55,373 bases of DNA from Oribacterium sp. (GCA_017940955.1 JAGAXP010000248.1:1-55373), one strand, 5' to 3'; shown: positions 24,744-34,072, counted from the stretch's first letter. Numbers and translations are program-made. The notes: generated from the letters alone by a model not told the origin.

Positions 24744-25517
24744 TCACACGAACCTCTGAAACAACGGCAGCAGATAGCTTGCCCCGAAAACGCCGAGCTG
24801 CTTGGGACCGGACACACCGTCTGCACTGCTCATCTTTTCCAGGTAAATCTTAAAAGCCAGGTCAACGGACGAGCGACTAATACTTTTCTCCTTCTTCTCT
24901 CCCCCAATCACGACCCATATTTCGTTACCGAAACCGGGAACATCTGTGCCAGAGTAATGCCGACCGCCCGACTTACCCGGTGCGCTTACTGTGTAGGTGA
25001 AATCCACAGCACCTGTTTGATCCTTTCCTCGTCCGCTCGTCTTAAACGGATAGTTCTGGAAGATGACCACGCAGCGCCATAAGAGTATGCTCACCTTCTC
25101 ATCGAACACACCGCTGTTCTCCTGGAGATGGTTTTGCAGCTTCCTTGTCACCCGATACCGCTTATGACGGTCGGCATTGGCAGTGGTTTCTGGAAGGTTG
25201 TAAGGGCGCACTTCGTAGGGAAGATATCCGTACACAGCGGATGGTTTCAATTTCAGCTCCTCGCCGATCTCCTCTATGCTCTTTCCGGCAGATGATAGCC
25301 TCTGCACCGCCGAGGCTGTGGGAGACTCGAAATACCCTGCTGTGATCAGCAGCTTCCGCACCCGAATCACCGTGGTTCCCAACTCGGCAGCCACAGAGCG
25401 AAGGGACGGGAGGGAATCATCTCTATCCGGCGTGAACGGAGCTTTTGCGAGATCCACAGCTTTCTGTACCAACTCCTCCATTGATCCGTCTGGATCTGTG
25501 GTTTTCTTCTTTGACAT
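24744..25517 (-). CDS. HTH protein of the 'YLPY' type, probable regulator
   Basis: A 257-residue protein. The N-terminal part has two helix-turn-helix segments: SLRSVAAELGTTVIRVRKLL and KSIEEIGEELKLKPSAVYGY, followed by LPYEVRPYNLPE. This double pattern occurs in uncharacterised proteins of Clostridia. The C-terminal 120 residues form a basic beta-rich domain without a known name. The start at 25517 has AAAGGA upstream, whereas the frame extends 22 codons further without a site. It lies between the element's regulators and the capsule terminator, so ownership is unclear. Confidence 0.6.
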   Translation of the reverse strand: MSKKKTTDPDGSMEELVQKAVDLAKAPFTPDRDDSLPSLRSVAAELGTTVIRVRKLLITAGYFESPTASAVQRLSSAGKSIEEIGEELKLKPSAVYGYLPYEVRPYNLPETTANADRHKRYRVTRKLQNHLQENSGVFDEKVSILLWRCVVIFQNYPFKTSGRGKDQTGAVDFTYTVSAPGKSGGRHYSGTDVPGFGNEIWVVIGGEKKEKSISRSSVDLAFKIYLEKMSSADGVSGPKQLGVFGASYLLPLFQRFV

Positions 25518-25564
25518 TATTAACCCGTTCCTTTCTACCCATGTCATTCTATACGATGTGTACC

Positions 25565-25590
25565 AAAGAAAAGCCGGTGTCAAACCGGCT
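25565..25590 (-). terminator. Terminator at the end of the capsule operon
   Basis: AGCCGGT and ACCGGCT pair around TTGAC, followed on the minus strand by TTTCTTT. The stem overlaps the last codons and stop of the Nudix gene. It closes the long capsule transcription unit and marks the border to the prophage-like side. Confidence 0.85.
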
Positions 25591-26137
25591 CACTCCACTT
25601 TTTGAATCGCTCATCCCTTAGCAGCGGTTTGTGGCAGTCCAGCAGATTGTCAGGAAACTTATCAAACCAGCGGAGGAAACCTTCCTCTGTTTCTGATTTA
25701 CCGGCATTATCAATCACATAGTCATCCGGCACTCTACAATTGTACAGTAAGGCAATGTTATGAGCGCGTTCAAGTTGGTTCTTCAACCCTTCTCGATGCT
25801 CTCGGATGATATTCTCATGAACCGCTATTGGTTCCGCTTCATACGATACTCTGCAACCGATTTCTCTAATCGCCGTCATCTGAATCCGTTCATCAATGGT
25901 TTCCATCATGCGGATTATTCCGCCAGGGATTTGCCATCCTGTACCGTAGTGCTTATCTTCACGCCATGATAGAAGGATTTGGCCTGCATTGTTCTGAATC
26001 AGAAGATCAACATTGACAAATGGCAATAATGATGTACAATACTCGAACAGATCCAGAGGCAATCCGTTTTCTGGCTCAATACCATCTTCAATCATCGCAT
26101 ACTGAAGTTCTCGAATTGCCTCTGATACTCTGCTCAT
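25580..26137 (-). CDS. Nudix hydrolase, GDP-mannose hydrolase-like
   Basis: A 185-residue Nudix protein. The box reads GGIIRMMETIDERIQMTAIR followed by EIG, closer to the variant box of GDP-mannose mannosyl hydrolases than to the classical one. Such enzymes split nucleotide sugars and adjust precursor pools for polysaccharide synthesis. As the last gene of the capsule operon it may act on one of the locus's sugar nucleotides; which one cannot be told. The start at 26137 directly follows the GNAT stop. Confidence 0.78.
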   Translation of the reverse strand: MSRVSEAIRELQYAMIEDGIEPENGLPLDLFEYCTSLLPFVNVDLLIQNNAGQILLSWREDKHYGTGWQIPGGIIRMMETIDERIQMTAIREIGCRVSYEAEPIAVHENIIREHREGLKNQLERAHNIALLYNCRVPDDYVIDNAGKSETEEGFLRWFDKFPDNLLDCHKPLLRDERFKKWSEPV

Positions 26138-26139
26138 TT

Positions 26140-26682
26140 TTATGCCTTCTTGTTGTCCTTCCATTCCTTATCTGTGATGACGAACCGAACAATATCTTCA
26201 TATTCGCCGTCCGCATTCACAGCCTCCTCCTTCAGAATCGCTTCAGTGGAGAATCCCGCGCGTTTTAGCAGGCTTGCCTCATTCATGAACTTGTAGAAGG
26301 CATAAGAATATACCTTGTGCATATTCAGTTCATCGAAAGCTTTCTCAAGGAGTAACTTCACTGCAATCGCCTGGCTCTCTGTATTCCACTCCTGATCATC
26401 GGACGTGAAAATGCACAGCTCACACCGCCTGTTCGTGCGGTCAATATCCTTTAGATAAACTGTAGCAATAGGATAGGAGGACACACCAAAATCCTCATCA
26501 ATCCGCTCTACGATGAACTGCTGATAGTAGCCCGTTTCGATGTTGGCATGGAAAAAGGCTTCATTTGATTCAATTGTGATCGGTTTCTGATTCAGGCAAT
26601 GCTCCCTTACGGAGGGTGTATTTCTCCACTTTACTATTGATGGGCCATCGTCTAAAGTGATGGGTCTTAAGTATATCCTCAT
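26140..26682 (-). CDS. GNAT-family N-acetyltransferase
   Basis: A 180-residue GNAT protein. MRIYLRPITLDDGPSIVKWR is a typical RimJ/PseH-like N-terminus, and NTESQAIAVKLLLEKAFDEL with MHKVYSYAF and LLKRAGFSTEA form the acetyl-CoA-binding and C-terminal parts. In a capsule operon a sugar amine is the likely acceptor. GGAG precedes the ATG. It is the second GNAT of the operon; the other, at 35737, sits with the acyl carrier protein, so the two may use different acyl donors. Confidence 0.8.
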   Translation of the reverse strand: MRIYLRPITLDDGPSIVKWRNTPSVREHCLNQKPITIESNEAFFHANIETGYYQQFIVERIDEDFGVSSYPIATVYLKDIDRTNRRCELCIFTSDDQEWNTESQAIAVKLLLEKAFDELNMHKVYSYAFYKFMNEASLLKRAGFSTEAILKEEAVNADGEYEDIVRFVITDKEWKDNKKA

Positions 26683-26724
26683 CGTCTGCTCCTTCCATCT
26701 CAGAAAACTGTCTGAGATTGCGTT

Positions 26725-27480
26725 TTATACTTGTGCCTCTCCGTCAATTCCGATTATCTCTCCGGTAACATATCCGGATAAATCTGAAGCCAGGAAAAGA
26801 ATGACATTAGCAACATCAATCGGCTCGCCAAGTCGTCCCATTTTCACATTCTTAAGATTCTCCTGAATCTTCTCATCACCAATTGCCTGCAATAGCCCTG
26901 TGTTAATGAGTCCTGGTGCAACTGCGTTTACTCTGATTCCATTCGGAGCCAGTTCCTTTGCCGCAGCCTTTGTTAGCGAGGCTACTGCTCCTTTTGATGC
27001 GGAGTATACAAGCTGACCTGCTGCTCCTTCGACCCCGACAATGCTTGAGATGTTAATAATCGAACCAGACTTCTGCCTGCTCATCAGCTTATTAGCTAGT
27101 TGAATCATGCTGATCACAGAAAACACATTGACTGCGAATACATCCTGGATAAGCTGTGTTCCAATCATGCCAATAACGTTGTCTCGCATAATCCCAGCGT
27201 TATTGACAAGAACATCTAATCGCCCATGCTCCTTTCGGATCTGCATTATTGCCTTCTTTGATGCCGCTTCATCGGTCACATCAAAATATAAAGGAACAAT
27301 CTTTGTACCAAATCTATTGCTGATTTTAACAGCGAAATCATCAAGGGAGCCCTCAGTGCGATCCGTTGCGTAAACTATTGCACCTTCTTCGGCAAAACGT
27401 TCTACCGTCGTATTCCCAATACCTCTTGCAGCCCCAGTAACTAAAGCAACCTTTCCTGTTAATAATCCATCATGCAGCAA
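26725..27480 (-). CDS. Short-chain dehydrogenase/reductase (FabG-like), SDR-1
   Basis: A 251-residue classical SDR with the NAD(P)-binding TGAARGIG near the N-terminus, NNAG in mid-protein and the catalytic YSASK. The highest similarity by eye is to 3-oxoacyl-ACP reductase. It also resembles SDR-2 at 29348; the two flank the split transketolase. It probably reduces a ketone made by that enzyme. The start is TTG at 27480 with AGGAGGTG upstream. That binding site lies in the region into which the transketolase frame would extend if its poly-G tract gained one base. Confidence 0.88.
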   Translation of the reverse strand: MLHDGLLTGKVALVTGAARGIGNTTVERFAEEGAIVYATDRTEGSLDDFAVKISNRFGTKIVPLYFDVTDEAASKKAIMQIRKEHGRLDVLVNNAGIMRDNVIGMIGTQLIQDVFAVNVFSVISMIQLANKLMSRQKSGSIINISSIVGVEGAAGQLVYSASKGAVASLTKAAAKELAPNGIRVNAVAPGLINTGLLQAIGDEKIQENLKNVKMGRLGEPIDVANVILFLASDLSGYVTGEIIGIDGEAQV

Positions 27481-27528
27481 GGCTCATCACCTCCTGCATA
27501 CTTGTCATCTGAATGGTATTGAAACTAC

Positions 27529-28521
27529 TTAGTCTGCAATACCCCCCCCGATTTGTAACAGCTTGTTCATGATTTTCTCCTTCATAATCTCGGGATCAAG
27601 TCCACTCTCTGTCATCTGATAATTGTAACTGCCCGCATGTACGAACACATCATTGATGCCAATGGGAAGAATAGGCTTATGTGTTCCGCTTTTGCAAAGC
27701 TCCTCTGCCACAGCACCATAAAGCCCGCCTACTACGCTATGTTCTTCTGCGGTCACAATAAGCTTATGATTTTCATTTGCCTCCATTACTGCATCAACAT
27801 CCAGAGGTTTTATGGTATGCATATTTAGTATCGTACAACGAATTCCTTCTTTTTCCAGCAGCTTCGCTGTCTTTTGTGCCTGAGCTACCATGGAGCCTGT
27901 TGCAATAATGCACACATCTTCTCCTTCTTGGAGCTTAACTGCCTTGCCGATTTGGAAATCGTAGTCCTCTTTATACACGATTGGTGTATTCATCGGCCCA
28001 GTCAACCTGATGTAAGTTGGGTCTGGCGTCTCAGCTGCCGCCAGTACTGCTTTGATGATTTCGGTACAATCCGCCGGAGATATCACTGTAATATTTGGAA
28101 GCGCTCTCATTAAAGCAATATCCTCGATACTTACATGAGTAGCACCAAGTATTCCCGCGCCATATCCTGCAGTCAGTCCAATCAGTTTTATTGGAAGCCC
28201 CATGTAGGACATATTTACCCTAACCTGATCTGCGCAACGCGATGCACAGAAACTTGCGTAGGTGTTTGCAAACGGAATAAAGCCTTCTTTTGCCAGTCCA
28301 GCCGCCACACCAATCATATTCTGCTCGGCAATGCCGACATTGTATATTCTATCAGGAAAGGCCGCTTTGAAACGTTCAAGGCCAGAGAAGAAGCAAAGAT
28401 CCGCTGTGAGCATCAAGACATTGGGATTTGTTTCCGCAAGCTCAATGGCGGCCGTCCCATGAGCACCGCTTGGACCGAGAAGCGACCATGTTCTCATATT
28501 TCTTTTGTTATATTCAATCAT
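27529..28521 (-). CDS. Transketolase-like protein, C-terminal subunit
   Basis: A 330-residue protein holding the pyrimidine-binding and C-terminal domains of a split transketolase. FFSGLERFKAAFPDRIYNVG then IAEQNM gives the catalytic glutamate that activates thiamine diphosphate. With the N-terminal subunit encoded just upstream it would transfer a two-carbon ketol unit between a ketose and an aldehyde. Split forms in polysaccharide loci usually serve special sugars rather than the pentose phosphate pathway. The last codons contain a G8 tract that may vary. Overlaps the upstream gene by four bases. Confidence 0.9.
   Translation of the reverse strand: MIEYNKRNMRTWSLLGPSGAHGTAAIELAETNPNVLMLTADLCFFSGLERFKAAFPDRIYNVGIAEQNMIGVAAGLAKEGFIPFANTYASFCASRCADQVRVNMSYMGLPIKLIGLTAGYGAGILGATHVSIEDIALMRALPNITVISPADCTEIIKAVLAAAETPDPTYIRLTGPMNTPIVYKEDYDFQIGKAVKLQEGEDVCIIATGSMVAQAQKTAKLLEKEGIRCTILNMHTIKPLDVDAVMEANENHKLIVTAEEHSVVGGLYGAVAEELCKSGTHKPILPIGINDVFVHAGSYNYQMTESGLDPEIMKEKIMNKLLQIGGGIAD
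27542..27549. repeat. C8 homopolymer at the 3' end of the transketolase gene
   Basis: Eight C on the plus strand (G8 in the coding strand) inside AATACCCCCCCCGAT, a 15-mer found again at 45484-45498. As written it is in frame and gives the end IGGGIAD. With nine G the protein gains a different tail of about 20 residues; with seven G it ends VLQTK. Confidence 0.85.
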
Positions 28522-29348
28522 ACCGCTTTCTCCAGTTCCGCAATAGCCTGCTTATACTGCTCTTGTGTAATTGCCGCATTATGATATTTCCAATTGTTCT
28601 CCATGAAGGATACGCCCTTTCCCTTCACGGTATGTGCCAAAATAACAACCGGCTTATCACCATGATGTGCGTATGCGTCTAATACCTCTGCCACATTATG
28701 ACCGTCAACCGTTATTGTCTCCCAGCCAAAATCACGCCATTTGCATTCAAACGGAGACATATCCATAACTTCTGTTGTAAAGCCATCATATTGAATGGAA
28801 TTCATATCAACAACCGCAACAAGGTTGTTTAATCCATAATGGCTTGCACTTGCAGCAGCTTCCCAGACGGATCCTTCATCACATTCGCCGTCACCCAGGA
28901 AGACGAAAACACGGGATTCATGATTGCTTTTTCTCTTTAACGCCATAGCAGTTCCAACTCCGAGAGACAACCCCTGCCCCAGGCTTCCGCTAGCAAACTC
29001 AATGCCGGGAAGACCGTTTAGTGAAGGGTGTCCCCCCAGCCTGCTGCCATCCTGTTTAAAAGAATCAAGTTCTGATTCATCAATGATGCCAGCTTCCGCT
29101 AAGGCAGGATATAAAGCCAACGCAGCGTGACCTTTGCTAAGAATAACCCTGTCTCTGCCTTCCCATTCAGGATTATCTACATGGTAGCGGATTCCCCCTG
29201 CATACAGGCATGCAAGAAGCTCCACTATGGAAAGACTACCGCCAAGGTGCGCGCCTGTTTTCCCGGTATTATAAGTCATATCTATTACACGGCGTCGGAT
29301 TCTCTTTGCCGCGGTTTCACATTTTTTTATCAACTCTTTATCAGCCAT
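28518..29348 (-). CDS. Transketolase-like protein, N-terminal subunit
   Basis: A 276-residue thiamine-diphosphate-binding subunit: SKGHAALALY near residue 71, GSLGQGLSLGVG near 121, and the TPP motif GDGECDEG at 152-159 ending at Asn182. It pairs with the C-terminal subunit at 27529 and is read with it (ATGA overlap). The 5' end overlaps the SDR-2 stop by one base. All family motifs are intact, so the enzyme should be active on an unknown acceptor. Confidence 0.92.
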   Translation of the reverse strand: MADKELIKKCETAAKRIRRRVIDMTYNTGKTGAHLGGSLSIVELLACLYAGGIRYHVDNPEWEGRDRVILSKGHAALALYPALAEAGIIDESELDSFKQDGSRLGGHPSLNGLPGIEFASGSLGQGLSLGVGTAMALKRKSNHESRVFVFLGDGECDEGSVWEAAASASHYGLNNLVAVVDMNSIQYDGFTTEVMDMSPFECKWRDFGWETITVDGHNVAEVLDAYAHHGDKPVVILAHTVKGKGVSFMENNWKYHNAAITQEQYKQAIAELEKAV

Positions 29349-30091
29349 TACATACCTCCGTCTACGCGGATTATCTGTCCTGTCATATAGCTGGACATGT
29401 CGCTTGCCAGAAAAGCAACGACATCTGCAATTTCTTCAGGTTTGCCAAGACGATTCATGATAACCTTTGACAAAACGCTCTGCTTCAGTTCATCGTCAAT
29501 CTGTGCCCCCATATCCGTAGCAATCATACCAGGCGCAACAGCATTGACGCGTATGTTATTCGACGCCAATTCCCTCGCCAGATTACGTGTTCCTCCAATG
29601 ATAGCGGCTTTGCTCGCCGCATATTCGTACTGTGCGGGTGCACCATCAATTCCGGCAATGGATGCAATGTTTACAATACTTCCATAATTCTGTCTGGCCA
29701 TCAATCTTGATATATACTGTGTCAGGAGCGTGACTGCAAAGAAATTGACATCCAGGACATGCTTCATTTTCTCCATCGAAGTCATCTGGAAACTCGTACT
29801 GTCATCCGCAATCCCCGCTATATTAACAAGCGCATCTATGCTGATTTTCTGCTTGCGAATGTTCTGCACAGCAGACTTCATTTCAGACTCATTGGTGACA
29901 TCAAAATACACCGGCCAAATCTCAACGCCGTGTTTCTCTGCCACAGATTTCATGTCTGCTTCAAAAGCATCATCCTGTTTTCTGGTGCATGCCCAAACGT
30001 TTGCACCTTGCGAGGCGAAAGTTTCAACAGTTGCCCTGCCAATGCCACGCCTGGCTCCTGTGATAATAGCATTTTTGCCTTTTAGAATCAT
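29348..30091 (-). CDS. Short-chain dehydrogenase/reductase (FabG-like), SDR-2
   Basis: A 247-residue classical SDR: TGARRGIG for cofactor binding, NIAGIADD in mid-protein, catalytic YAASK and a C-terminal YMTGQIIRVDGGM. It is a diverged paralogue of SDR-1. The ATG at 30091 is preceded by GGAGG; an in-frame TTG four codons earlier overlaps that site. It lies directly upstream of the transketolase pair. Confidence 0.88.
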   Translation of the reverse strand: MILKGKNAIITGARRGIGRATVETFASQGANVWACTRKQDDAFEADMKSVAEKHGVEIWPVYFDVTNESEMKSAVQNIRKQKISIDALVNIAGIADDSTSFQMTSMEKMKHVLDVNFFAVTLLTQYISRLMARQNYGSIVNIASIAGIDGAPAQYEYAASKAAIIGGTRNLARELASNNIRVNAVAPGMIATDMGAQIDDELKQSVLSKVIMNRLGKPEEIADVVAFLASDMSSYMTGQIIRVDGGM

Positions 30092-30104
30092 CTCGTCCTC
30101 CAAG

Positions 30105-31070
30105 CTAAATGTTTATCAGAGTAAGCGTATCTCTAACCTTTTCCACTGAATCAAAAAACGCTCTGTATTCCTCCGGAGCCCACTTTTCGCGTATCCGCTG
30201 TTGAACACCCGAAGGTCCAATCACACTTGGAACGCTCAGTGCTACGCCACGGCAACCGTGTTCTCCCATAAGAACGGAACTCACACTGGAAATCATCGGA
30301 CGCTGATTAATAATCGCATCTGCGAGTTGACAGGTACAAGTCGCTATTCCGTAATGTGTACGTCCTTTAGCCGCAATGATCTGGGATCCCATTACCTTAG
30401 TTTTTTCAGCCAGTTCTTTTCTAATTTCCTCTGTCCATTCAAGTCCTACATCCGAGCAGTATTCCGCAATTGGAATACCACCCACCGTCACATGACTCCA
30501 AATCGGAACTTGTCCATCACCGTGTTCACCTACAATGTAGCCATTTACCACGCCTGTACTCAGGCCAACATAGTCTGCTATCGTTCTCACAAAGCGCGAT
30601 GAATCAAGAATATTTCCAGAACCGAAAACCATCCCATTCGGCAGTTCCATCCATTCAGCAACCTTAAAAGTCAGGATGTCTACCGGATTTGATATAATAA
30701 GAACGATCCCTCTTGTATAGTAAGGCTTCATCTTACCTATAACGGAGTGCATAATCTCCACGTTATCATTTGTAAGATCCAGTCTGCTTTCACCAGGTTT
30801 TCTGTTTCGGCCTGCACAAATAATGATCAAATCACAGTCTGCGCAATCAGGATAATCACCCACATACACATCTGTGGTTCCCATACTTGGAATGCCATGG
30901 CGAATATCCATTACTTCGCCGATCACTTTTTCTTTTGTTCTATTTACAATTACTATCTCACGGGCGATATCCCTCAACGCCATTGCATATGCGATTGAAG
31001 CACCAACAAATCCTGCCCCGATGATAGCGACTTTTCTATTTCCGAGTGTGTATCCCGCTCGTTTCTGCAC
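30105..31070 (-). CDS. L-lactate/malate dehydrogenase-family 2-hydroxyacid dehydrogenase
   Basis: A 321-residue protein of the LDH/MDH family. The NAD loop is GAGFVG at 18-23, the proton-relay histidine is His183 in GEHGD, and the substrate arginine is near 159 in LDSSRF. The active-site loop reads AGRNRKPGESRLDL. In a capsule operon, rather than with glycolysis genes, it probably oxidises or reduces a special 2-hydroxy or 2-oxo compound for the acyl or sugar branch. A house-keeping lactate dehydrogenase captured here is possible but less likely. GTG start with a weak site. Confidence 0.85.
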   Translation of the reverse strand: MQKRAGYTLGNRKVAIIGAGFVGASIAYAMALRDIAREIVIVNRTKEKVIGEVMDIRHGIPSMGTTDVYVGDYPDCADCDLIIICAGRNRKPGESRLDLTNDNVEIMHSVIGKMKPYYTRGIVLIISNPVDILTFKVAEWMELPNGMVFGSGNILDSSRFVRTIADYVGLSTGVVNGYIVGEHGDGQVPIWSHVTVGGIPIAEYCSDVGLEWTEEIRKELAEKTKVMGSQIIAAKGRTHYGIATCTCQLADAIINQRPMISSVSSVLMGEHGCRGVALSVPSVIGPSGVQQRIREKWAPEEYRAFFDSVEKVRDTLTLINI

Positions 31071-31087
31071 TTACACTTCTCTCTTTC

Positions 31088-32299
31088 TTACCCCATAACT
31101 ATGGTTCTGGTCAGAAGCGATGGCAAATTATATCCATCCCAGATCAGATCGAAATCCATCGTTTTTCCAATAGGCACAACACGATCAATACCTTTCACCC
31201 CTGACTGGATCAGCGGTAAAATGTTTTTACTATCTCCAATATAAGCGATAGTCTGACACCGCTTATCATTGCAAAGAGGAACAAGGTCAAGAATATCTTT
31301 GCAGTCATACTCATAAAAGTATCCACTGTTATCCCGATAGTCCATAAGATAATCAGTGATCTCAGGCACCTTCACCCGCACAATCAAATTATCCTGATGT
31401 TCTTCAACCTTAACCCCTGGCTCCCTAACTGCTATTAAGAACGCTTTCGTCAGTTTGTTGACTCCCTGAATCGCCTGGAAAGTATATTTCTTTTCTACCA
31501 ATTCATGCACGGATTTCCAGAAAGCATTCTTAGCTTCCTCTACGCTCTCGCCCGTCCAAACGATAATACGTGGGCTGGTACAGGCATTTTGATCAGAAAA
31601 GAACGTATCATTGTAGAAGTCTTCCGCAACTCTGTCCTTGTTTTCCATAGACAGATATGAGTCAGCATCAATCACCGCTAGGGAATATCGATCCGCGAAA
31701 GTGATCTCTCCAGACCGCGGCGGCAGCGGTGACTTCCTTAGTTCTGCAATTGTATTGTTACCGCCCCAAGTAATGCGTACATCTGCAATGGAAGAAAACA
31801 AATCGTTTGTTTCGCTGTCTCTGCCATAGCGGACACACAGAATGTATGGCTTCATATCCGGATCGCATTCCAGCACTTTATTGAATGCCTCGGTCAGAAT
31901 TGTGACCTGTGGGAAGTCTTTACTTGGCACCCTTACAACATTTGCGTTCCCCGTTAGCAAGCCGGAAACAAGAGAATACGCAAAATTCACGGGAACATTG
32001 GAGGGTGCAATGTGGAAAGCTACGCCCTTGCCAAGATGAAGTCCCTCGCTGATAAAACGCTCCTTCAGCTTCAGCACGGATCCTTTGCGAATCCAAAAGC
32101 CAAACGTAACAACATCAGAATATGCTCTGCTCCGAGGATCTTTCATGATCTCTCTGGATACCTCATTCAGGAAGTTGACAATTGTCTCATCAAAAGGCAC
32201 CTTGGCGGGTACAGAGGGGAGCTCAGCAGCAATCTCAGCCGATCCCGTTAAATATGTCACCTTATTCAGTACATCAGAATTTAGTTGCATAGGTATCAC
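31088..32299 (-). CDS. luxC-like: LuxC-family acyl-CoA/acyl-protein reductase
   Basis: A 403-residue acyl reductase (LuxC). Cys240 in QNACTSPR is the catalytic thiol that takes the acyl group before NADPH reduces it to an aldehyde. The N-terminal region with GVAFHIAPSNVPVNFAYSL is also typical. In bioluminescent bacteria LuxC works with LuxE and LuxD to make a fatty aldehyde; here no luxAB is present, and the aldehyde must feed a biosynthetic step. It overlaps luxE by 26 bases. A GTG or an ATG three codons later may be the start. Confidence 0.92.
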   Translation of the reverse strand: MIPMQLNSDVLNKVTYLTGSAEIAAELPSVPAKVPFDETIVNFLNEVSREIMKDPRSRAYSDVVTFGFWIRKGSVLKLKERFISEGLHLGKGVAFHIAPSNVPVNFAYSLVSGLLTGNANVVRVPSKDFPQVTILTEAFNKVLECDPDMKPYILCVRYGRDSETNDLFSSIADVRITWGGNNTIAELRKSPLPPRSGEITFADRYSLAVIDADSYLSMENKDRVAEDFYNDTFFSDQNACTSPRIIVWTGESVEEAKNAFWKSVHELVEKKYTFQAIQGVNKLTKAFLIAVREPGVKVEEHQDNLIVRVKVPEITDYLMDYRDNSGYFYEYDCKDILDLVPLCNDKRCQTIAYIGDSKNILPLIQSGVKGIDRVVPIGKTMDFDLIWDGYNLPSLLTRTIVMG

Positions 32300-33362
32300 T
32301 GCACCCCCTTATCTCGGCGTTCTGAAGACGGCCTTCAATCTTGAAGTATTTTCCTTTGCGACCACACGGACAGTCATCAATACCAAGAACTACTCCCTCA
32401 TCTTCTGTAAGCAGACTGTGTCCGGGATAGGATTCAGGAATGGTACTCACAACCTGTATGATTCCTTTTTCTCCGATATCACATTCAGAGAAGTCAATAG
32501 GACGGCGCGTAATAACGTCAGAAAAGATGCTGGCATGAAGATGACCGCATTCACATTCCATGTAAATACAGCCAGTCTGTTCAACCATACCATAGTAATC
32601 GTGGATATGCTCTAATCCACATGCATCCTTTAGCCTCTTATGAAATTCATCATGGCTTACCGCTTCTGAAATGAGTTTCTTCCATCCACCACCATGAATC
32701 AAAATCCCATTCGACAAATCAAAGGTGATACCTTCCTCTTTGAGTCTGAGAAGCTCCTTATAGAAATGCTGCCAGATCATGAATGTAAATCCAAACAGCA
32801 GAATTTTCTGCCCCTTGAATTTATCAAGGAACTCCCTGACACCTTCAACATCAAGTTTCATGTTGTCATCGAGAGCGTAGATCTTCTTTGCCCCAAAAAT
32901 CGAGAATCCCAGGATACCCGCTCCACGAGCAGAGAACATCGCTCTGTTCTTCACAACACTAGGGCAGTCAATAATAATCATCGGCATGCGACTTGACCCG
33001 GTAAATTCAGAAACGATCTTCACCATTGTCTTCTGCTGATTTGAGGAAGTAGCCCGGTCAAGATAGATCTTGCTCACAGCCTGTCCTGTTGTGCCTGAGG
33101 AAGTCATGGTTTTGACAACATCCTCTTGCGGAATCGATTTCAGTTCCAGCTCCTTAAACAGACGGACAGGAAGAAACGGCAGTTCTTTATAAGAGTTTGC
33201 CTTGTCCACACTAAAATCAATGCTATCAAGGATTTTAGCATACTCAGGACAATGTTCCTGATGAAGCTTAGTCAGTTCCACCAGTCTTTCAGTTAACAGT
33301 TTCTCTTTCTCTCCCTCATCAAGCGAAAATGGAGAAATCTCTAAAATCTCTTCAAACGTCAT
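32274..33362 (-). CDS. luxE-like: LuxE-family acyl-protein synthetase
   Basis: A 362-residue LuxE protein. The adenylate-forming motif TSSGTTGQ lies at 87-94, HGGGWK near 225 and cysteine pairs CECGH and CPCGRKG near the end. It activates a carboxylic acid with ATP and passes it to the LuxC cysteine. Together LuxC and LuxE turn an acid into an aldehyde. The pair is read as one unit with the thioesterase upstream (one-base overlap). The actual acid is unknown. Confidence 0.92.
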   Translation of the reverse strand: MTFEEILEISPFSLDEGEKEKLLTERLVELTKLHQEHCPEYAKILDSIDFSVDKANSYKELPFLPVRLFKELELKSIPQEDVVKTMTSSGTTGQAVSKIYLDRATSSNQQKTMVKIVSEFTGSSRMPMIIIDCPSVVKNRAMFSARGAGILGFSIFGAKKIYALDDNMKLDVEGVREFLDKFKGQKILLFGFTFMIWQHFYKELLRLKEEGITFDLSNGILIHGGGWKKLISEAVSHDEFHKRLKDACGLEHIHDYYGMVEQTGCIYMECECGHLHASIFSDVITRRPIDFSECDIGEKGIIQVVSTIPESYPGHSLLTEDEGVVLGIDDCPCGRKGKYFKIEGRLQNAEIRGCSDTYATKF

Positions 33363-34072
33363 CAGTCTTCTCTCCTGCTCATCCTGTTTCGTATTATATC
33401 CGCCATTTCTTCGTAATGCTGCTGAATGAAAAAGTGTGTTCCATCAAACTGGAAATACTCACAATCACCAACGAAGATATTCTTCCAAAGCTTCATATCC
33501 TTCAATGGAGTGTCCGTCTCAGAATAAAAAATGGTCACCGGAATATCGGTTCTTAAATCCAAATTCTCAAATCTATATTTTCCGATGATCGCATAGTCAG
33601 CTCGATACAAGGGAAGATACATTCTCCAAAAGCTTTTATTGTTCAAAAGCTTATCCGGCACTGTTCCGAACTGAATCGTCCGGTCTTTCACCCAGGCATC
33701 CATTTCATCATTAGTGTATCCGGCATATTCTGCCTTGGTCAGGGGTTCATGGGCAGCCAAGAAGATGTGACTTGGAAGGTGAGTCTCCTTCTCTTCCATA
33801 ATCCGCTTTAAAACCTCAACCAGACTGATAGTACCCATGCTGTAACCAAACAGCGCGTATTCTCCGCCAATATATTTCTGTTTGAACAGACCATATATAT
33901 CGTCAGCCAGCTCATCAAAGCTACTATATAGCGGTTCTCTATGTCTGGTTCCATGTCCGGAGTACTCAAATGGAATCACTTCATATTCAGAAAGATCGCT
34001 TGTAATGCTATCGAAAAAAGAAGCATTCCCTCCGGCATAGGTAAAGCAGAAGATTTGCTTTTTATTCGGCAT
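33362..34072 (-). CDS. Type II thioesterase (GrsT/TEII-like)
   Basis: A 236-residue alpha/beta hydrolase of the type II thioesterase family: FCFTYAGGNASFF at the N-terminus, nucleophile Ser78 in GYSMG and histidine near 213 in DGTHFF. These enzymes release acyl chains from carrier proteins or clear wrongly loaded ones. Its place after the AMP-ligase and acyl carrier protein (11-base overlap with the ligase) suggests it acts on the same carrier, perhaps as the LuxD counterpart that delivers the free acid to LuxE. Confidence 0.88.
   Translation of the reverse strand: MPNKKQIFCFTYAGGNASFFDSITSDLSEYEVIPFEYSGHGTRHREPLYSSFDELADDIYGLFKQKYIGGEYALFGYSMGTISLVEVLKRIMEEKETHLPSHIFLAAHEPLTKAEYAGYTNDEMDAWVKDRTIQFGTVPDKLLNNKSFWRMYLPLYRADYAIIGKYRFENLDLRTDIPVTIFYSETDTPLKDMKLWKNIFVGDCEYFQFDGTHFFIQQHYEEMADIIRNRMSRRED

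Noticed and set aside
1..25583. A complete inducible prophage
   Set aside because: No integrase, terminase, portal, capsid, tail or lysis gene and no attachment-site pair is visible; SNF2 and nrdG are damaged.
31088..33362. Bioluminescence (lux) operon
   Set aside because: Only luxC- and luxE-like genes are present; there is no luxAB and the setting is a capsule locus.
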